Source: Anaspis maculata (Eukaryota > Arthropoda > Insecta > Coleoptera > Scraptiidae). Taken from it: 64,000 nucleotides of DNA. Made by a program: the position numbers and the translations under genes. The stretch spans positions 48,977,416 through 49,041,415 of the forward strand of contig OX421966.1 in NCBI GenBank assembly GCA_949128115.1, read 5' to 3'. Below are positions 46,382-58,756 of the stretch, in pieces (positions within the stretch are counted from its first letter, which is position 1; each line of letters opens with the position of its first letter). The notes beneath the pieces were generated by a model. That model ran no database searches and was not told the origin of the DNA. It was given only the letters and a program-made list of their open reading frames with translations.

Positions 46382-46590
46382 AGGCCGTATTCATATCTCA
46401 CTTTAAAGCTAAAAGCGCATTTTGAGGCTATCCATTCATATCTGAGTGTTCAAAATTACACAATACAATTGCATACAGCCGCTCAATTGTAATATGTGTT
46501 TTTCAAAACCCAAAAATTAGCGGCTAGCCTCTAAACGCGCACCTCCAAATGCGCTTTTAGCTTAAAAGCGAGATATGAATAATACGGCCC
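46382..46590. mobile_element. Palindromic MITE, copy 1
   Basis: GGCCGTATTCATATCTC... and its inverse ...GATATGAATAATACGGCCC. The inner AAGCTAAAAGCGC block is also inverted. Same family as 59972-60215. Confidence 0.85.
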
Positions 46591-46982
46591 ATAGTGTTCA
46601 TGGAGCAAAAACCTCTAGAGAAAGATAATAGAGCTCAGTCGATTAAAACTTCTACAATTGGAATAATTCTATAGAATTATTCTTGAAGATGAAACCCACA
46701 ATTAGAAACTGATTCTCATTTATTGAGAATCTGGATTATCGTAAAACAGCAACACTCGCTCAATAATTTGTTACAGCCTTGTTGCAAATGACAGATGCCT
46801 GCGAATTTCGCGATGAGGGGTCCCGCGGCAGAAATGAAGACTTGAACACTTTTTTTCGCAAGAAAACTAAATATGCTGAGCCGCTGAATTGACAAGAAGT
46901 GACTAGCTGTTCATATGTACTAAATTAGCTATACTATGGTTATACTTTAATATACATTGAGTAATTATGATTATTACTTATA

Positions 46983-47556
46983 TCTGGCCGGCGCAAAAGT
47001 AACGGACCGTTTCCAAATAGCTATAACTTTTTTGCCTTTTGGTTTTTTTGAATGAGTTTTAATGCAAATTAAAGACGAAACATGAAATTTTTATGTATAT
47101 TATGTATGAAAAACAACATCTTTTATATGACCGCCATTTTCAGCTTTACAAATTCGTGCTCTTTTCAGAACATTTTCCATCACTTTGTGTAAAACTTCTG
47201 GCCGTAATGTTCCGATTTCGTGTCGGATGTTCTCTTTGAGTTGCTGGAGAGTTTCAGGCTTGTTTCTTATATTTTCCCTTTTAGATATTCCCACAAAAAA
47301 AGTCTTATTATTATACTCTTAAAATAATCTCAGTAATTAATCAGGTATTTGGCCGAAAGTCGTGAAAAAATGAGCTGAAAACGGCAATTTTGTGAAGTGA
47401 AAAGTGATGGTTATTCTTGAGATATTACTTTTGACAGTGAATGTACATAAAAATTCCATGCTTCGTTTTTGATTTGCATTAAAATTCATTAAAAAAACCA
47501 GAAGGCAAAAAGTTATAGCTATTTGAAAACGGTCCGTTACTTTACCGCCACCCTAT
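46983..47556 (-). mobile_element. Deleted Tc1/mariner-like transposon keeping the transposase C-terminus
   Basis: Inverted ends of over 100 bases (GTAACGGACCGTTT, AACTTTTTTGCCTTTTGGTTTT and complements). Between them, the minus-strand frame 47294-47100 encodes LQQLKENIRHEIGTLRPEVL, then VMENVLKRARICKAENGGHI. This matches the end of IS630/Tc1/mariner transposases (the Rxx-C-x4-GGHxxH pattern). The catalytic part is deleted. Confidence 0.7.
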
Positions 47557-47579
47557 AGTTGAGGTGCCAGAATAAGTCC

Positions 47580-47870
47580 CGAAGCGCAGCTGAGGGTTAT
47601 AAGACGCCCAAGCTATTAGTTATGGTTTTTTTTTAATAGTGGTTGATATAAAAATTTTGTTCTACTAGAAAATCGACATCATGATTCGGGTATACAGGTT
47701 AATAATGACGTACCTACTTTACGGCTAGTATAGTAATAGTACATTATATACCAAGGTTGATAAAGTATTATTATCGCCGAGCCGCCAGATTAAATTTCGA
47801 AGCGCAGCTGAGGGATCTAAGGCGTCGAAGCTCCAATGGTTTTCTCAACCGTGGTTTATATGTAGTTTTA
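47580..47870. repeat. Diverged direct repeat pair
   Basis: CGAAGCGCAGCTGAGGG plus about 50 following bases at 47580 recur at 47797. Confidence 0.6.
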
Positions 47871-47989
47871 TTTTCAGTCGTCAGTCATCACTAAGCACTA
47901 AACCTCAATTGCCTTGGTTTTCAATTTTTACACTTTGAACGTTCTTTGATGGATATAGCTGTTTTGGGTATTGCGGAGGCTATAAACTG

Positions 47990-48021
47990 GTTATTATTGT
48001 TATTATTATTATTATTACTAT
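47990..48021. repeat. (TTA)n microsatellite
   Basis: Around ten TTA/TTG units. Confidence 0.85.
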
Positions 48022-49825
48022 TTTATACGATTTAAGCAGCACCCTGTATGCACCTGATGCATTATTAGTCGCCAGGCAATGTCAAGATCCCTCTGATAGT
48101 CATCAAGGATGTTGAGGTCGGCAATTATTACTGACTTACACTGAATTAATTAAGGTATGTGACATACCTGAGAATCGTCATATTAGAGGCCATTTCTCGA
48201 TAGATACTTGGAATAGGTACCTTATCAACGTACGTTTGATGGAGTAATGTGTGCAGAGCACGTGCAATGTTATAAGGTGAGCACACAAGTCCTTTGTTGG
48301 GGATGTCACGTTGTATATTGTTATTTTGGTTCGTAGAATTTGAGGTTCTTACGGCCTTTTGAATTTTATACTCCTGGGTCTGTTTTTGGTTAGAGTACGT
48401 AGGTAAATGTACCTGCCTATTTTTGGTTAGACTCATGGTCGGATTTGCATCCAACACAAGCCCACATTTAGCAATAAACTAATTAATAATATCTTCCAAA
48501 ATAAAAGTTTTCACTTTTTCAGCCTCCTTCCATATTCAGGAAGGAAAAATGTTTTCATCGTGCAGAAAAGAACTGTGAAATTGTGCTTACGACGCGACGG
48601 GTAATAAATAACCATTTTGAAGTTCTCCAAGTCAGTTTGTCGCTATAGAAAGACAACAGAAAGCAAGTTTTTTCAGCATACTTTGCTTGTTTTTTCAATT
48701 TATCAATTGGGTTCTAGCTTTTTCCCGAAGGGAAACCAAACAAAAATTTAGTTTACGTTTCTGGAACTTATACTTACGTAACTTACCTATTACTTACGAA
48801 AAATAACGCTAAAATATAGTGATAGTGAACATTTAATAAATTTGAATTATTTAAAAAAATTATAAGATAAGCAAATCAATATTCCTCAAGTACATTTTTA
48901 TTGTGCTGCTTCACTAGGTAAGAAGGCTAATGTCATACCTAGGTATAGTTAAAGATAGGTACAAATTTGTTATGTTCTATCTTACACAAATTCGAGCACT
49001 AATTTTATTACAAGGAAGAATATCATCAGGTATTTAAAATCAATTTTCCGAGCAATTTTCGAGATTTTATTCTGATACTACTTAGGAAACAATGAAACCA
49101 GGAGTCTTTCTAAAATGTAATGTTTTTTCCCTAATGGGAATGGCGGTATTACCTATAGCTGCACATGTATTTCCTGCCCGTTCGTCTGGCCTCAATGTGA
49201 ACTATTTATAAGGCTACTTTTAATTTATTATACAGGATGATTTTTTGAAAAGAGCCCACTTTCAATCTCTCGTTGCACTTTTTTTTCTGAAAAAAGCCGA
49301 CACTTGTCGATTTTCTTTTCAAGGGAAAAATATAACTAGCGTATTTGAAAATTTTGGAATGGTATTTTCACTCCCTACCCCAGCTTAGTTGCAACCATGG
49401 GGTGAAAAATGATTGCTTGAATTTGGTGTCCGTGTGTTCTCCCAATCGAAGACGTTTACTAAAGGAATCAACTGATTCTTCAGACACACTGTTGACAAAA
49501 AATGGAAAAATCATCCGATTTTGAAAGATGACTTCAGAATGGCTTGATAGATTTTAGTTTTCTTCCAGCGGTTATGAGAAGAATGAGAAAACCTTCAAAA
49601 GTATGTGCAACTCGACCCCTAGTCCTATTTGAAATTCTTGGAAGAACAGTGGGACGAAAGTGGGGGACCCGCCGGTGGGACGAAAAGACTGAAAATACGC
49701 TATAGTTATATCTTCCTCTTGGAAAAAAATCGACCTACATATTTCAGCTTTTTCCAGAAAAAAATATGCAGCGAGAAATTGGAGGTGGGTACTTTTCAAA
49801 AAAACGTCTTGCAGCTTGCTGGAAA
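48022..49825. other. Non-coding stretch, nothing recognised
   Basis: AT-rich, no supported gene. A 103-codon minus frame (48146-48457) shows no domain. Confidence 0.5.
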
Positions 49826-51255
49826 AATAATGTCCACAAGTCATACAGTGGAGAAAAAAGAGCGATATTCACGAAAAATGGTAAAATTAAGAAGGAAAGT
49901 GCCGTGTGTTTTTTCAGGAAGTAGGTATATGTGTGATTTTTCAGTTACTACTTCTCTGGCTTCTGAAGACACCGAAAAGCTCTGGTACCAATTTCGGAAT
50001 GGCGTCGTTCCAAAATGGCGACCATTTGATTTTGGTAACATGGATTCACACTCAACTTACGCCTATTTTCGCTCGACTCAAACCGATTGTAATGATTTTT
50101 CTTTTGATCAGGTATAGATTGATGTTTTCTATTTCCTATTATCCGAAATTTGCACGTGTGCCAGACGAAAAAAAGTGAAAAAAAAAACTAGAAAATCAGT
50201 GATTTTCACGATCCTTATTGCCTCAGGTGCTGTGTGCTTCCCCGTGAGAGGCATGCCTGGCAAATATTTTTTTATTATCCTCATATGTATGAAGTTACTG
50301 AAATGCTTTGGTGCCATTTTCAAAATGGCAGCGTACCGATCGGGCGACCACCTAGATTTTGATAAGGTGTTCAATAATGCGAAAATTCCAACTCGGTAAC
50401 CAAAAGAGTTACAGTGATAAAGATCACAGGGTAGATTTACAGTTCAATGCTTGTTATGATAAAATAAACCGCATCCTCATATCTTGAGCTGTTCCTGAGA
50501 AATTATGATATTAGTGGTCAGTTGCATAAAAATTAACATTTTTTAATAAATCAGTTTATTTTCCATGAACTGCTCATGAAATGGAGATGTGGTTCATTTC
50601 ATCTTAACAAGCATTGAATTGTAAATATACCTTGTCACTTTCACCACTATAACTTTCTTGGTTACCGAGTTGGAATTTTTGCATTATTGAACACCTTATC
50701 AAAATCCAGGTGGCCGCCAAATCGGTACTCTGCATTTTGAAATTGGCACCAAAGCATTTCGGTAACTTCATACATATGAGAATAATAAAAAAAAACACAT
50801 TTGCTTGGCATGCTTCTCACAGGGAAGTACACAGCACCTGAGGCAATAAGGATCGTAAAGATCACATATTTTTTTTGTTTTTTCACTTTTCGGAAAATTT
50901 ATCTGGCACACATGCAAATTTCGGACAATAGCAAATAGAAAACGTCAATTCATATATGATCAAGGAAAGAATCATTCAAATCGGTTCGAGTCGAGCGAAA
51001 ATAGGCATAAGTTGAGTGTGAATCCATGTTATCAAAATCAAATGGCCACCATTTTGGAACGACGCCATTTTGAAATAATACCACACATTTCGGTGTCTCC
51101 ATATGCCATAAAAGTAGTAAGTAAAAAATCACAGGCATACCTACTTCCTTAGAAAGCACACGGCACTTTACTTCTTAATTTTACCATTTTTCGTGAATAT
51201 CGTTCTTTTTTTCCTTACTGTATCACTTGTAGACATTATTTGTAGACATTATTCT
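49826..51255. mobile_element. Long foldback, arms about 650 bp
   Basis: The left arm (GAGCGATATTCACGAAAAATGG, GGCGTCGTTCCAAAATGGCG, TAAGGTGTTCAATAATGC) is mirrored at the right, with the centre near 50530. Arms differ at many sites, so it is old. Open frames here on both strands are artefacts. Confidence 0.82.
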
Positions 51256-51479
51256 CCCCAAAAGCTGAGTTTTTAGTGAACTCCATTTATTGTAGATGCT
51301 GCTGGATTGATACAACTTGAATTAGGTTGAGAAACAGTCGAGAAACCTATAGGACTGAAACTCCACAATATTTTTTAGGTTTTTTTCCTAATTTCGGTCA
51401 AACAAATTGATACAAATGATAGTCGATTACAGCAGCGGATAGATAATTTGAATTCACGTATTTCTGAAAAGAAAAATTT

Positions 51480-51660
51480 CAAATCGGGTGAGAATGAAGC
51501 AAGTTAGGTCCGAATAAATGTAACCGGAAACAAATGGCCGCCATTTTGAAACGACGCCATTTTGAAAGTGGCTCCAAAACATTTCGGTATCTCCACATAT
51601 ACGACTATAAGAAATGAAAAGTCTCTTGCCCCCTTCACGAAGGAGCCCACGGGATCAGTT
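51480..51660. repeat. Extra module of the foldback repeat
   Basis: ATGGCCGCCATTTTGAAACG, then ACGCCATTTTGAAA and CATTTCGGTATCTCC repeat a block found at 51030-51110 and 50700-50790. Confidence 0.7.
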
Positions 51661-51942
51661 TTTTAAACCTATGGTACCTGACTATAAAATTCAAATTTTC
51701 CTGACAAAGTTTTCAATTTCCTGCAAATAATTTTCAATCTTTCTGTCTAACTCCAGCTTCTCACCCGAAGAGACGTTTCGAACAAAAATTTCCATAGGTT
51801 CCCGGATACGAGTCAGGAAAGTTTTGGGGTAACAACCGATTTATAGCACTCAAGGCCCAGTATTATAACGGATTTCAACCTCTGGTCGAATTTCGACCTT
51901 CTGGCTGAGAGCAAATATGAGCGCTGGCAAGTTCTTAATGAA

Positions 51943-52010
51943 CGGCTCCTCCGCCAATTGTGCAGGTTTGCGTCTTATTTGCACGTCATGGTCTCCAACG
52001 AGTCTTAACA
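51943..52010 (-). mobile_element. LTR-like fragment
   Basis: On the minus strand it starts TGTTAAGACTCGTTGGAG and contains GCACAATTGGCGGAGGAGC, as in the solo LTR at 19997. Confidence 0.42.
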
Positions 52011-52861
52011 CAAAACGGTAGAAAAAAGGTTCAGTCGTCCACAAAGGCAAAGCCACATCCAATCCTTTTCTAAAACAGGCAGAAGAGAGCCATAGCCTAA
52101 AGCCTAAAAATAACAAAGCAAAAAGAATAGTCCAGATATAAGAGACGCAGCCTTTGAAAAGAGACCCATCATGAGAGGAGCGCCGAACGCACCGGTCTAC
52201 GAACTTATTACATTGTAGGGAACAGAGGGAAAAAAGTTGAAGTCTCGCTCGCTCGCAAAGTCCACTTTACTTCTTTTACAGTGTCTAGAAACTTGGCCTG
52301 ACCTCAACCCTCCCCTTAACCATAACCTCTTACACTAACATAAATGTTGAATCTGATAACGCTACAATAGAAATTTTGAACCACGCTACCCAAACAAAAT
52401 TTAAATATTGGCCAAGATGTAAAATCAGGTGTTCGTTGGATGTCTTGATATGTGGCAGGTTTGAAATAATTATTAGGGGAATCCTATGGGGGAACTCATC
52501 TTTTAGCGAACAGCTTAGAAAACCTATTAAATTAAATTGAAGTATAATGGGTTGCCTACCCATCCAGCAAAAGAACTGGGGAGTTCCACTGCAATAAATA
52601 AGTACAAGGTGTCAAGGTGTCGCAAAAATTGTATTTCTTTTTTCAGCGCTCTGTGTAATAATATGAGACATAGAAAATTGTGATGAACATATCCAAAAGC
52701 TATCAAGAATCAGTTTTTGATTTTTTAAACTATCTCAAAGGGGAAGCGATTAGTAGGGGGGTCCAATCTCGCGTAAAAACTCTGTACCTCTACTACTCAG
52801 GTCTTATAAGGTTTACATCTCACCACAAGGCAAACTGTTTATTGGGCATGGCGTCTGTTAC

Positions 52862-52900
52862 CTCGTAGGCTAGTTTTTTCTCTTCCGCCTCTTGTTTCGT
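52862..52900 (-). CDS. Possible 39-nt micro-exon
   Basis: The minus strand has an acceptor (ACTTTTTAG), 13 codons reading TKQEAEEKKLAYE, and a donor GAG|GTAACA. The peptide is coiled-coil-like. No neighbouring exon is found, so it may be chance. Confidence 0.18.
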
Positions 52901-53869
52901 CTAAAAAGTTTATGAAGAAAATAATGTCAGAAGGTTTGTTTGAAAATATTCAGGTATATTACAATATAAAATACATTATTACAATACAAAACAGTTTCAA
53001 CAACAATGTTAAATATAAGAATCGAGTTAGGTAACTTAGAAGGTTACATTTTCAGCCAAGAAGCTAGGAGCGAAGTATAACTCCTCTCGACTAGGTAGGT
53101 AAGTACATACCTACTCACTTTTCGACCATGAATACCTACCATAATGCCCACCTAGTAGATTGGTTATGTCTCTACAAATACACAAGCAGCTCCTAGCCAA
53201 AACTGTACCTATATTCTATTACTTATCCATATGATTTCATTAACCTATGAGCCACAACATGAACTGAGGACTGGATGAACTTGTATAAATGGTTCCTACT
53301 ACATAGTGAGCAATTAAATATCAAAAATCAGTCCATTTCATGTATTGTTTGAATGAATATATTGTTATTCCACTAAATCTAAGAGGAGATCACAAAAATC
53401 ACAAAAATCTAGTTTTTTCCAAAGGCGAAATGAATTCCTGTCAGACACCTATTGCTTTCATCTTGCTTTTCCAAAATCAAAATGTCGTGACCTTGCACAG
53501 ATAATTTTACTTCGCCTAAAATGCCATCGCCTTAAGAATATTCAGTCACATTTCAATCAATAGTTACATGGACTGAAAAATTCAAACAAAAATTGAATCT
53601 TCACTCCTACTCAGAACATAAAATTACTTATCAAACATTAAAATTACACACAAATTGATGAAAATGAAACTTTGATTTTGGAAAATGAAGAAAAATTATA
53701 AAAACTGGGTAGGCAGGCAGGTTGATGTTATGAGCAAAACAAATTGGCCATGAGCCGTCAGTGTTACTCTTTGGACTCGTTCTTCATGTAATTTGGGATT
53801 CTTGAATATACTCGTAATGGAAGAGAATCAGAATCACGGGGTACCTGACATCTACCATATATCGCGATA
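52901..53869. other. Non-coding stretch downstream of the DEF6/SWAP70-like gene
   Basis: AT-rich; no supported gene or repeat. Confidence 0.5.
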
Positions 53870-53875
53870 TTTATT
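53870..53875 (-). terminator. Poly-A signal of the DEF6/SWAP70-like gene
   Basis: AATAAA on the minus strand, about 77 bases past the stop codon. Confidence 0.55.
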
Positions 53876-53951
53876 TCGGGTCATTTCACTTCAACTTGAA
53901 AAGAACCGTGTAATTTTTGTGTGTTCAATTCAGAAATTATTGCATAATCGG

Positions 53952-56900
53952 TTAGTTTTTGGTAGGACGTCTCAGCGTAGCCGATCGAACTTCCAGAATT
54001 ACGGGTCGCTCTTTGGTGCTGGGCATGAACGAGTGGGCCCGTCTGACCCTGTCACCTTCCCGGAAGTTGGGCGCCACCTGGTACAGTCTGGCTTCGAGGA
54101 GCTCCTTCCTGTCTTCGGACTGCTTGATATTGTCGTGAGCTAATTTTAGCTGCTCGTCCAACGCCTGGCGTTCCTTTTCGAGCTGTTCCAGTCGGAGTTC
54201 GGCCACTGGAAAAGATAGATATTTCACTAGTGTTAGCTTAGTGGTTTGTCAGATAATTTTTTTTTCTACTCTTCGTTTTTCCTTTTTTTTTCGTTTCTCC
54301 CTAAGTTCTTCTTTTTCTCATAAGAATATTCGAAGAGATCTTCTCCCGGATTTTACCGCGTCTTTCAGACATGCAGGCAGCATTTTGCAGTGAAAACAAA
54401 ACTGCGAAATTTTTGACTATAGTCGTCAAAGAAACTTGCCAAGAAGGCCCTGCTATTAGTCCATGCTCACTGTTCACTGTCTCACTTTTTCAAATTCAAT
54501 TTTAATTTGTTTTCAATTCAGTAAAATGACTTTTTGGAGCAAAAATAAAGTGACAAGCTGGGGGGGCTACGGATACGGCTGATGTCACCTGCAAAGTTTT
54601 GGAGCTAAACTATCAGCGGCCATCAGCCGTATCATCCCAGCGCTCCAGCTTGTCGCTTTATTTTTGCTCCAAAAAGTCATTCTACTGAAAATAAAAAGTG
54701 AACGGGATATACATAGGTACTTATGCAGGATGTTTCTGTGATTTTAGCAAAAAATAACTTTGGGCAAATCTCGTCAAAAAAAAACATGACGAATACCTTT
54801 CCTATGTGCTCGCCTATTATAATGTATACCATTTTTGAAAGTTAGGCCTGGTGACATGACAAATATTTCGAAAATTGGCTGGGGTGTCGAAATTATCCAT
54901 CTATCTGCCATATTTTGGAAGAATCCAACCAGTGGCGTAGGAGTTATAAGGGGAGAGTGATAGTGATTAATTCGGAAGTATCCGAAGAGAAGTTGACTTC
55001 AGGTGATAGGTACCCATAACTACTAAGTAATTTTTTGGATTCTTCCGGAATTTGGCAGGCACATACCTAGATAATTGCAACAAACCAGCCAATGCTAAAG
55101 TTAAGTTGATTTTGGTGAATCGTCTTAAAGGGGGACTGTGGGTAAAATTTTGTGTCAATTTTAAAATTTATATAGCTGCGGGATGGCTTTAGTTGATTTT
55201 TAGTCAAAATCGCATCGAAAAATTCCAAGCCGTTACGAAGTTATCATAAATTTTGTGGGCTGATTATGACGTCATACTGCGCACCGGAAAGGACAGGTCG
55301 GCAGGGTAAGGCACCACGCCAACAATTACTAGACCTTTATAAAATGAAACAAGTTTACCAAACGGTAGACGCAGGTCATTTGACTTTAATTTCAAAGTAC
55401 GGTGAACCAAATTTCAGTAGATATTTTTAAAAACATAATTAAAGTGCGACTCCATCTGTCAATGAAATAAAGGGGCAACATGGCGAAATCGCGAAATGAA
55501 ATTCGGCAGCTTGACAGAAGCTTGACAGTATAGGGAAGTCACAGTCTATCGTATAACCCTGAAAACTTCCGTCAGTGAAATCTGTGCATTAAAATAAGAG
55601 ATCAGATATACCACGCCAAAATGATAATGCTATAGGGTCAGAAACATGATGTCAGGAACGACCAGGACCATTTTCAATAAAAACGCACTGGTGTGGCTGA
55701 CTCAAAAGAAATATGAACAGATTTTGATATATACTTCTTTCAAATTCCGACCCTAATCGGTAGTCGGTTGTACCACCGATTAGAAAAAAGTCCCATCAGC
55801 GGCAGCAGCCCTAAAATACATTTAATTATTCACTACATTATCATGTGGAAGCGAAAAGTATACCTGATCTCTTATTTTCATGCACAACAGATTTCACTGA
55901 CGGAAGTTTTCAGGGTTATACGATAGACTGTGACCTCCCTATACTGTCAAGCTTCTGTCAAGCTGCCGAATTGCATTTCGCGATTTCGCCATGTTGCCGC
56001 TTTATTTCATTGACAGATTCGAGTCGCACTTTAATTATGTTTTTAAAAATATCTACTGAAATTTGGTTCACCGTACTTTGAACTTTAAGTCAAATGATCT
56101 GCGTCTACCGTTTGGTAAACTTGTTTCATTTTATAAAGGTCTAGTAATTGTTGGCGTGGTGCCTTGCCCTGCCGACCTGTCCTTTCCGGTGCGCAGTATG
56201 ACGTCATAATCAGCTTACAAAATCTACGATAACTTCGTAACGGCTTGGAATTTTTCGATGCGATTTTGACTAAAAATCAACTTAAGCCATCTCGCAGCTA
56301 TATAAATTTTAAAATTGACACAAAATTTTACCCACAGTTCCCCTTTAAGGTGAAAGAAAAAGTGAACTTTGAAGGTCAATATCTCCGTCATTAGGCCGAA
56401 TTTTGCAAAAGCTCTTCAAGTTTTGTACATATTTTAACGAGATCTAATAAATAAAGATAGGTTGTTACAAGGCCTTCGAAATCATGCATCCGAAGGTGGA
56501 AAGTTCTCAAATGGACACCATATACATTCTAAATGAAATGTCATTGCTGTCATAGGTTAGACCGTGTGAGTAAAACGTGAATTTGGTAGGGAAATATTTT
56601 TGCAAGTATTGCACGCCACTGGTGAGCCGCCCAAAATCGAAAGTATGTATTTTTTAAAAAAATGTCTGTTCCACCCTATTCTCGTTAATCACAAACATAT
56701 TATAAAAATATGACATTCTATGACGAAGTTTGTTACTGATTTCAAATTTTTCACAAAATAAAGACATTTTTTCTCATTTTTTCCTGACTCCCCGATGACA
56801 CCTTCATAACGTACTGGAGAGTTTTATGCGCCATTTTGAAATGGAACCTTGTATATTTTACTGAACCCTGACGACTACGAGAATTTAGCATAAAAGTTTG

Positions 56901-58756
56901 TTCGATTCAAAATATGAATCACCCTGTGTTTAAGAACACTACACCACATCCTTGATTATGCTTCAGAGCCTGGTACCTCATGTGGGTCTCCATCAGAAAT
57001 CACCTGTCTCATTTTGCAAACAACGGAAAAATATAAGAGCTTGGTAAAATTTTCGATCGAAGTGACCATTGAAAATAAATACCATGCGATCAACAAAAAT
57101 TCCATTGTGGGTGGCTGGCCTTGCTGCCAGTATAAAAAATATTCAATCTTTTGACCAATCCAGTCATTTCAACAGATAAAAATTTTGATGCAGATGTAGC
57201 AAGACTTACATTTGAGTTGGTGCTCCTTTTCACTCTGCAACTCCTCGAACTCTTTCCTCTTCCCCCTTTCCTCCTCCAGCAGCGCTTTTTGCTCCTCCTG
57301 CAACCTCTCCAGTTCCTCGCGCTTCTCCCATTCCTCGGCCAAAACTCTTGCCTGCAGCGCCCTCACTATTTCTTCATCCCTCTTAGCTTGCGTCTCTTCC
57401 ACCAGGAGTTTCTCCAACTTATCCCTCAGCTGCTCCAGCTCCGTCAGCTTCTTCGATTCCTCCTTGACCGCAGCCTCGAGTTCTTTGGCTTGGCCTTCGG
57501 CTATTTGCCTTTTGCTCCGTTCTTGCTGCAACTGCGCCCTCGCCCTGATCATCTCCTGCACCCGGCCGTTCCTCTGCAGCCTCCTTCTGGAAGCCTGCAC
57601 CCTGCTTTCACAGACAATCACTTGAGCAACTCGTGAAATATAACGCGCTTCGAACAAACCTTTGGTAACTTTGACAGTTTCCAGAATGATCTGCGGCCAG
57701 ATGCAACGCAGAAATCCACTGCAAACGCGTCATGTGATCCGTCGTGCCCAGCTCGAACGCTCTTTCCGTCGTGTGCAAGATGATTTTGTAGCCGGCTTTA
57801 GGTTCGATCCTGCTTCCAGTCTCTAGAATTCCATTTGAGCAAAAACTTGAGATTATAAGAGAAAATGTCTCACCTATCGGTAAGGAACCGCATTTTTCCC
57901 TTTCAGCTCTGGTTTTGTAGTAGCTCAGTTCGGAAGGCCTCAACACGAACCAGTATTCTCGCATCGTGGGAAAAATGTAGCCTCTCTTGGTCAAGTAGCC
58001 TTTCTTGATCACATCTTCGACTATCGTCTGGTAGACTTCGGTCACCGCCTCGGCTATGGCATAACTGTCTTGGACGCCGACCATCGATCGCGATTCCAAC
58101 ACGGCAATGAAAGGTGTGAGTCTGAAGTTACCCATGGAAATGCTTAGGTTGGCAAAATCTTCGTCGTCCCAAGGGCAGCCCAAAGAATTAGCTATTGTCT
58201 GAGCGATATTCGAGGCTTCGGTAGGATGGAGCAGCACCTAGAAGTGTTCCAAGATCTTATCGTCTATTTGACCACTGTTCATCCCCATTCTGCTTTGGCA
58301 TACTGATAATCTTTGATGGACTGCAAATAGGGCTACAGATTCCGGATACCTCAGCAGTGAAAAGATATTACTGACCGAGTTACTGACTTGAAGATTAAGG
58401 AGACTTGAAGAATAAAAGACGATGTTTACCTGATATTTGTCGCCTTCATTGTCGGGAATTAGCTCGGCCAGAACGCAGAATATCCTAAATATCTGAAACA
58501 GTGAGTCGTCGCTGAGGATTTTGCCTTCTCTGCAGACGAACTTGCTGCGACAGACCAACCAGCAGATTTCGGCTATTCTTGCTTCGTAGTTTCTGAGTTC
58601 GGCCAGTGGTAATTTGTTGGGCAAAGACGAGAAGACCTCTTTCCGGAGGTAGTAACGGAACTGATCAAAGTTGAGGGTGGGGGTACTGCGGAAGTGCTCC
58701 AAGCCTCTTTCTACTCCGTAGAGATCCAACAGCGTACCAATATTGGCTGTCAAGAC
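53952..58756 (-). CDS. DEF6/SWAP70-like PH-domain and coiled-coil protein (N-terminus outside window)
   Basis: Five exons with matching phase: 58756-58430, 58237-57874, 57822-57660, 57601-57210 and 54205-53952, giving 499 residues plus a missing first part. The helical EF-hand-like N-terminal region comes first (TANIGTLLDLYGVERGLEHF, LRNYEARIAEICWLVCR). It is followed by SLGCPWDDEDF and SISMGNFRLTPFIAVLE, a PH domain (DVIKKGYLTKRGYIFPTMRE to TRLQWISALHLAADHS), and a long charged coiled coil (QAKRDEEIVRALQARVLAEE). It ends with RRAHSFMPSTKERP. Vertebrate DEF6 and SWAP70 bind phosphoinositides through PH and activate Rac-type GTPases; a like role is inferred. The phase-0 start at V-L-T implies an upstream exon, not found up to 64000. 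Intron 4 (54206-57209) holds a TTAA foldback. Confidence 0.9.
54500..54700. mobile_element. MITE in the last intron of the DEF6/SWAP70-like gene
   Basis: AAAATGACTTTTTGGAGCAA and the following AAATAAAGTGACAAGCTG are mirrored as CAGCTTGTCGCTTTATTT and TTGCTCCAAAAAGTCATT. Confidence 0.78.
55125..56348. mobile_element. Foldback flanked by TTAA in the same intron
   Basis: Both ends read TTAA (55125-55128, 56345-56348), followed inward by AGGGGGACTGTGGGT and its near-inverse ACCCACAGTTCCCCTT. The arms of about 560 bases pair nearly throughout (e.g. GACGTCATACTGCGCACCGG with its complement). TTAA ends suggest a piggyBac-like target; no transposase. Confidence 0.8.

Noticed and set aside
48146..48457. 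Minus-strand frame of 103 codons
   Set aside because: Asn/Gln/Thr-rich as expected from AT-rich DNA; no motif or context.
49572..51159. Paired open frames on both strands with similar peptides
   Set aside because: They mirror each other because they lie in the two arms of a foldback; not genes.
54930..56630. CAGTGGCGT at 54932 and its inverse near 56628, suggesting a hAT element around the TTAA foldback
   Set aside because: Only about nine bases match and no 8-bp target duplication is present.
57151..57636. Leu- and Ser-rich plus-strand frames
   Set aside because: Antisense of the coiled-coil exon of the DEF6/SWAP70-like gene; composition is explained by complementing Glu/Lys/Arg codons.
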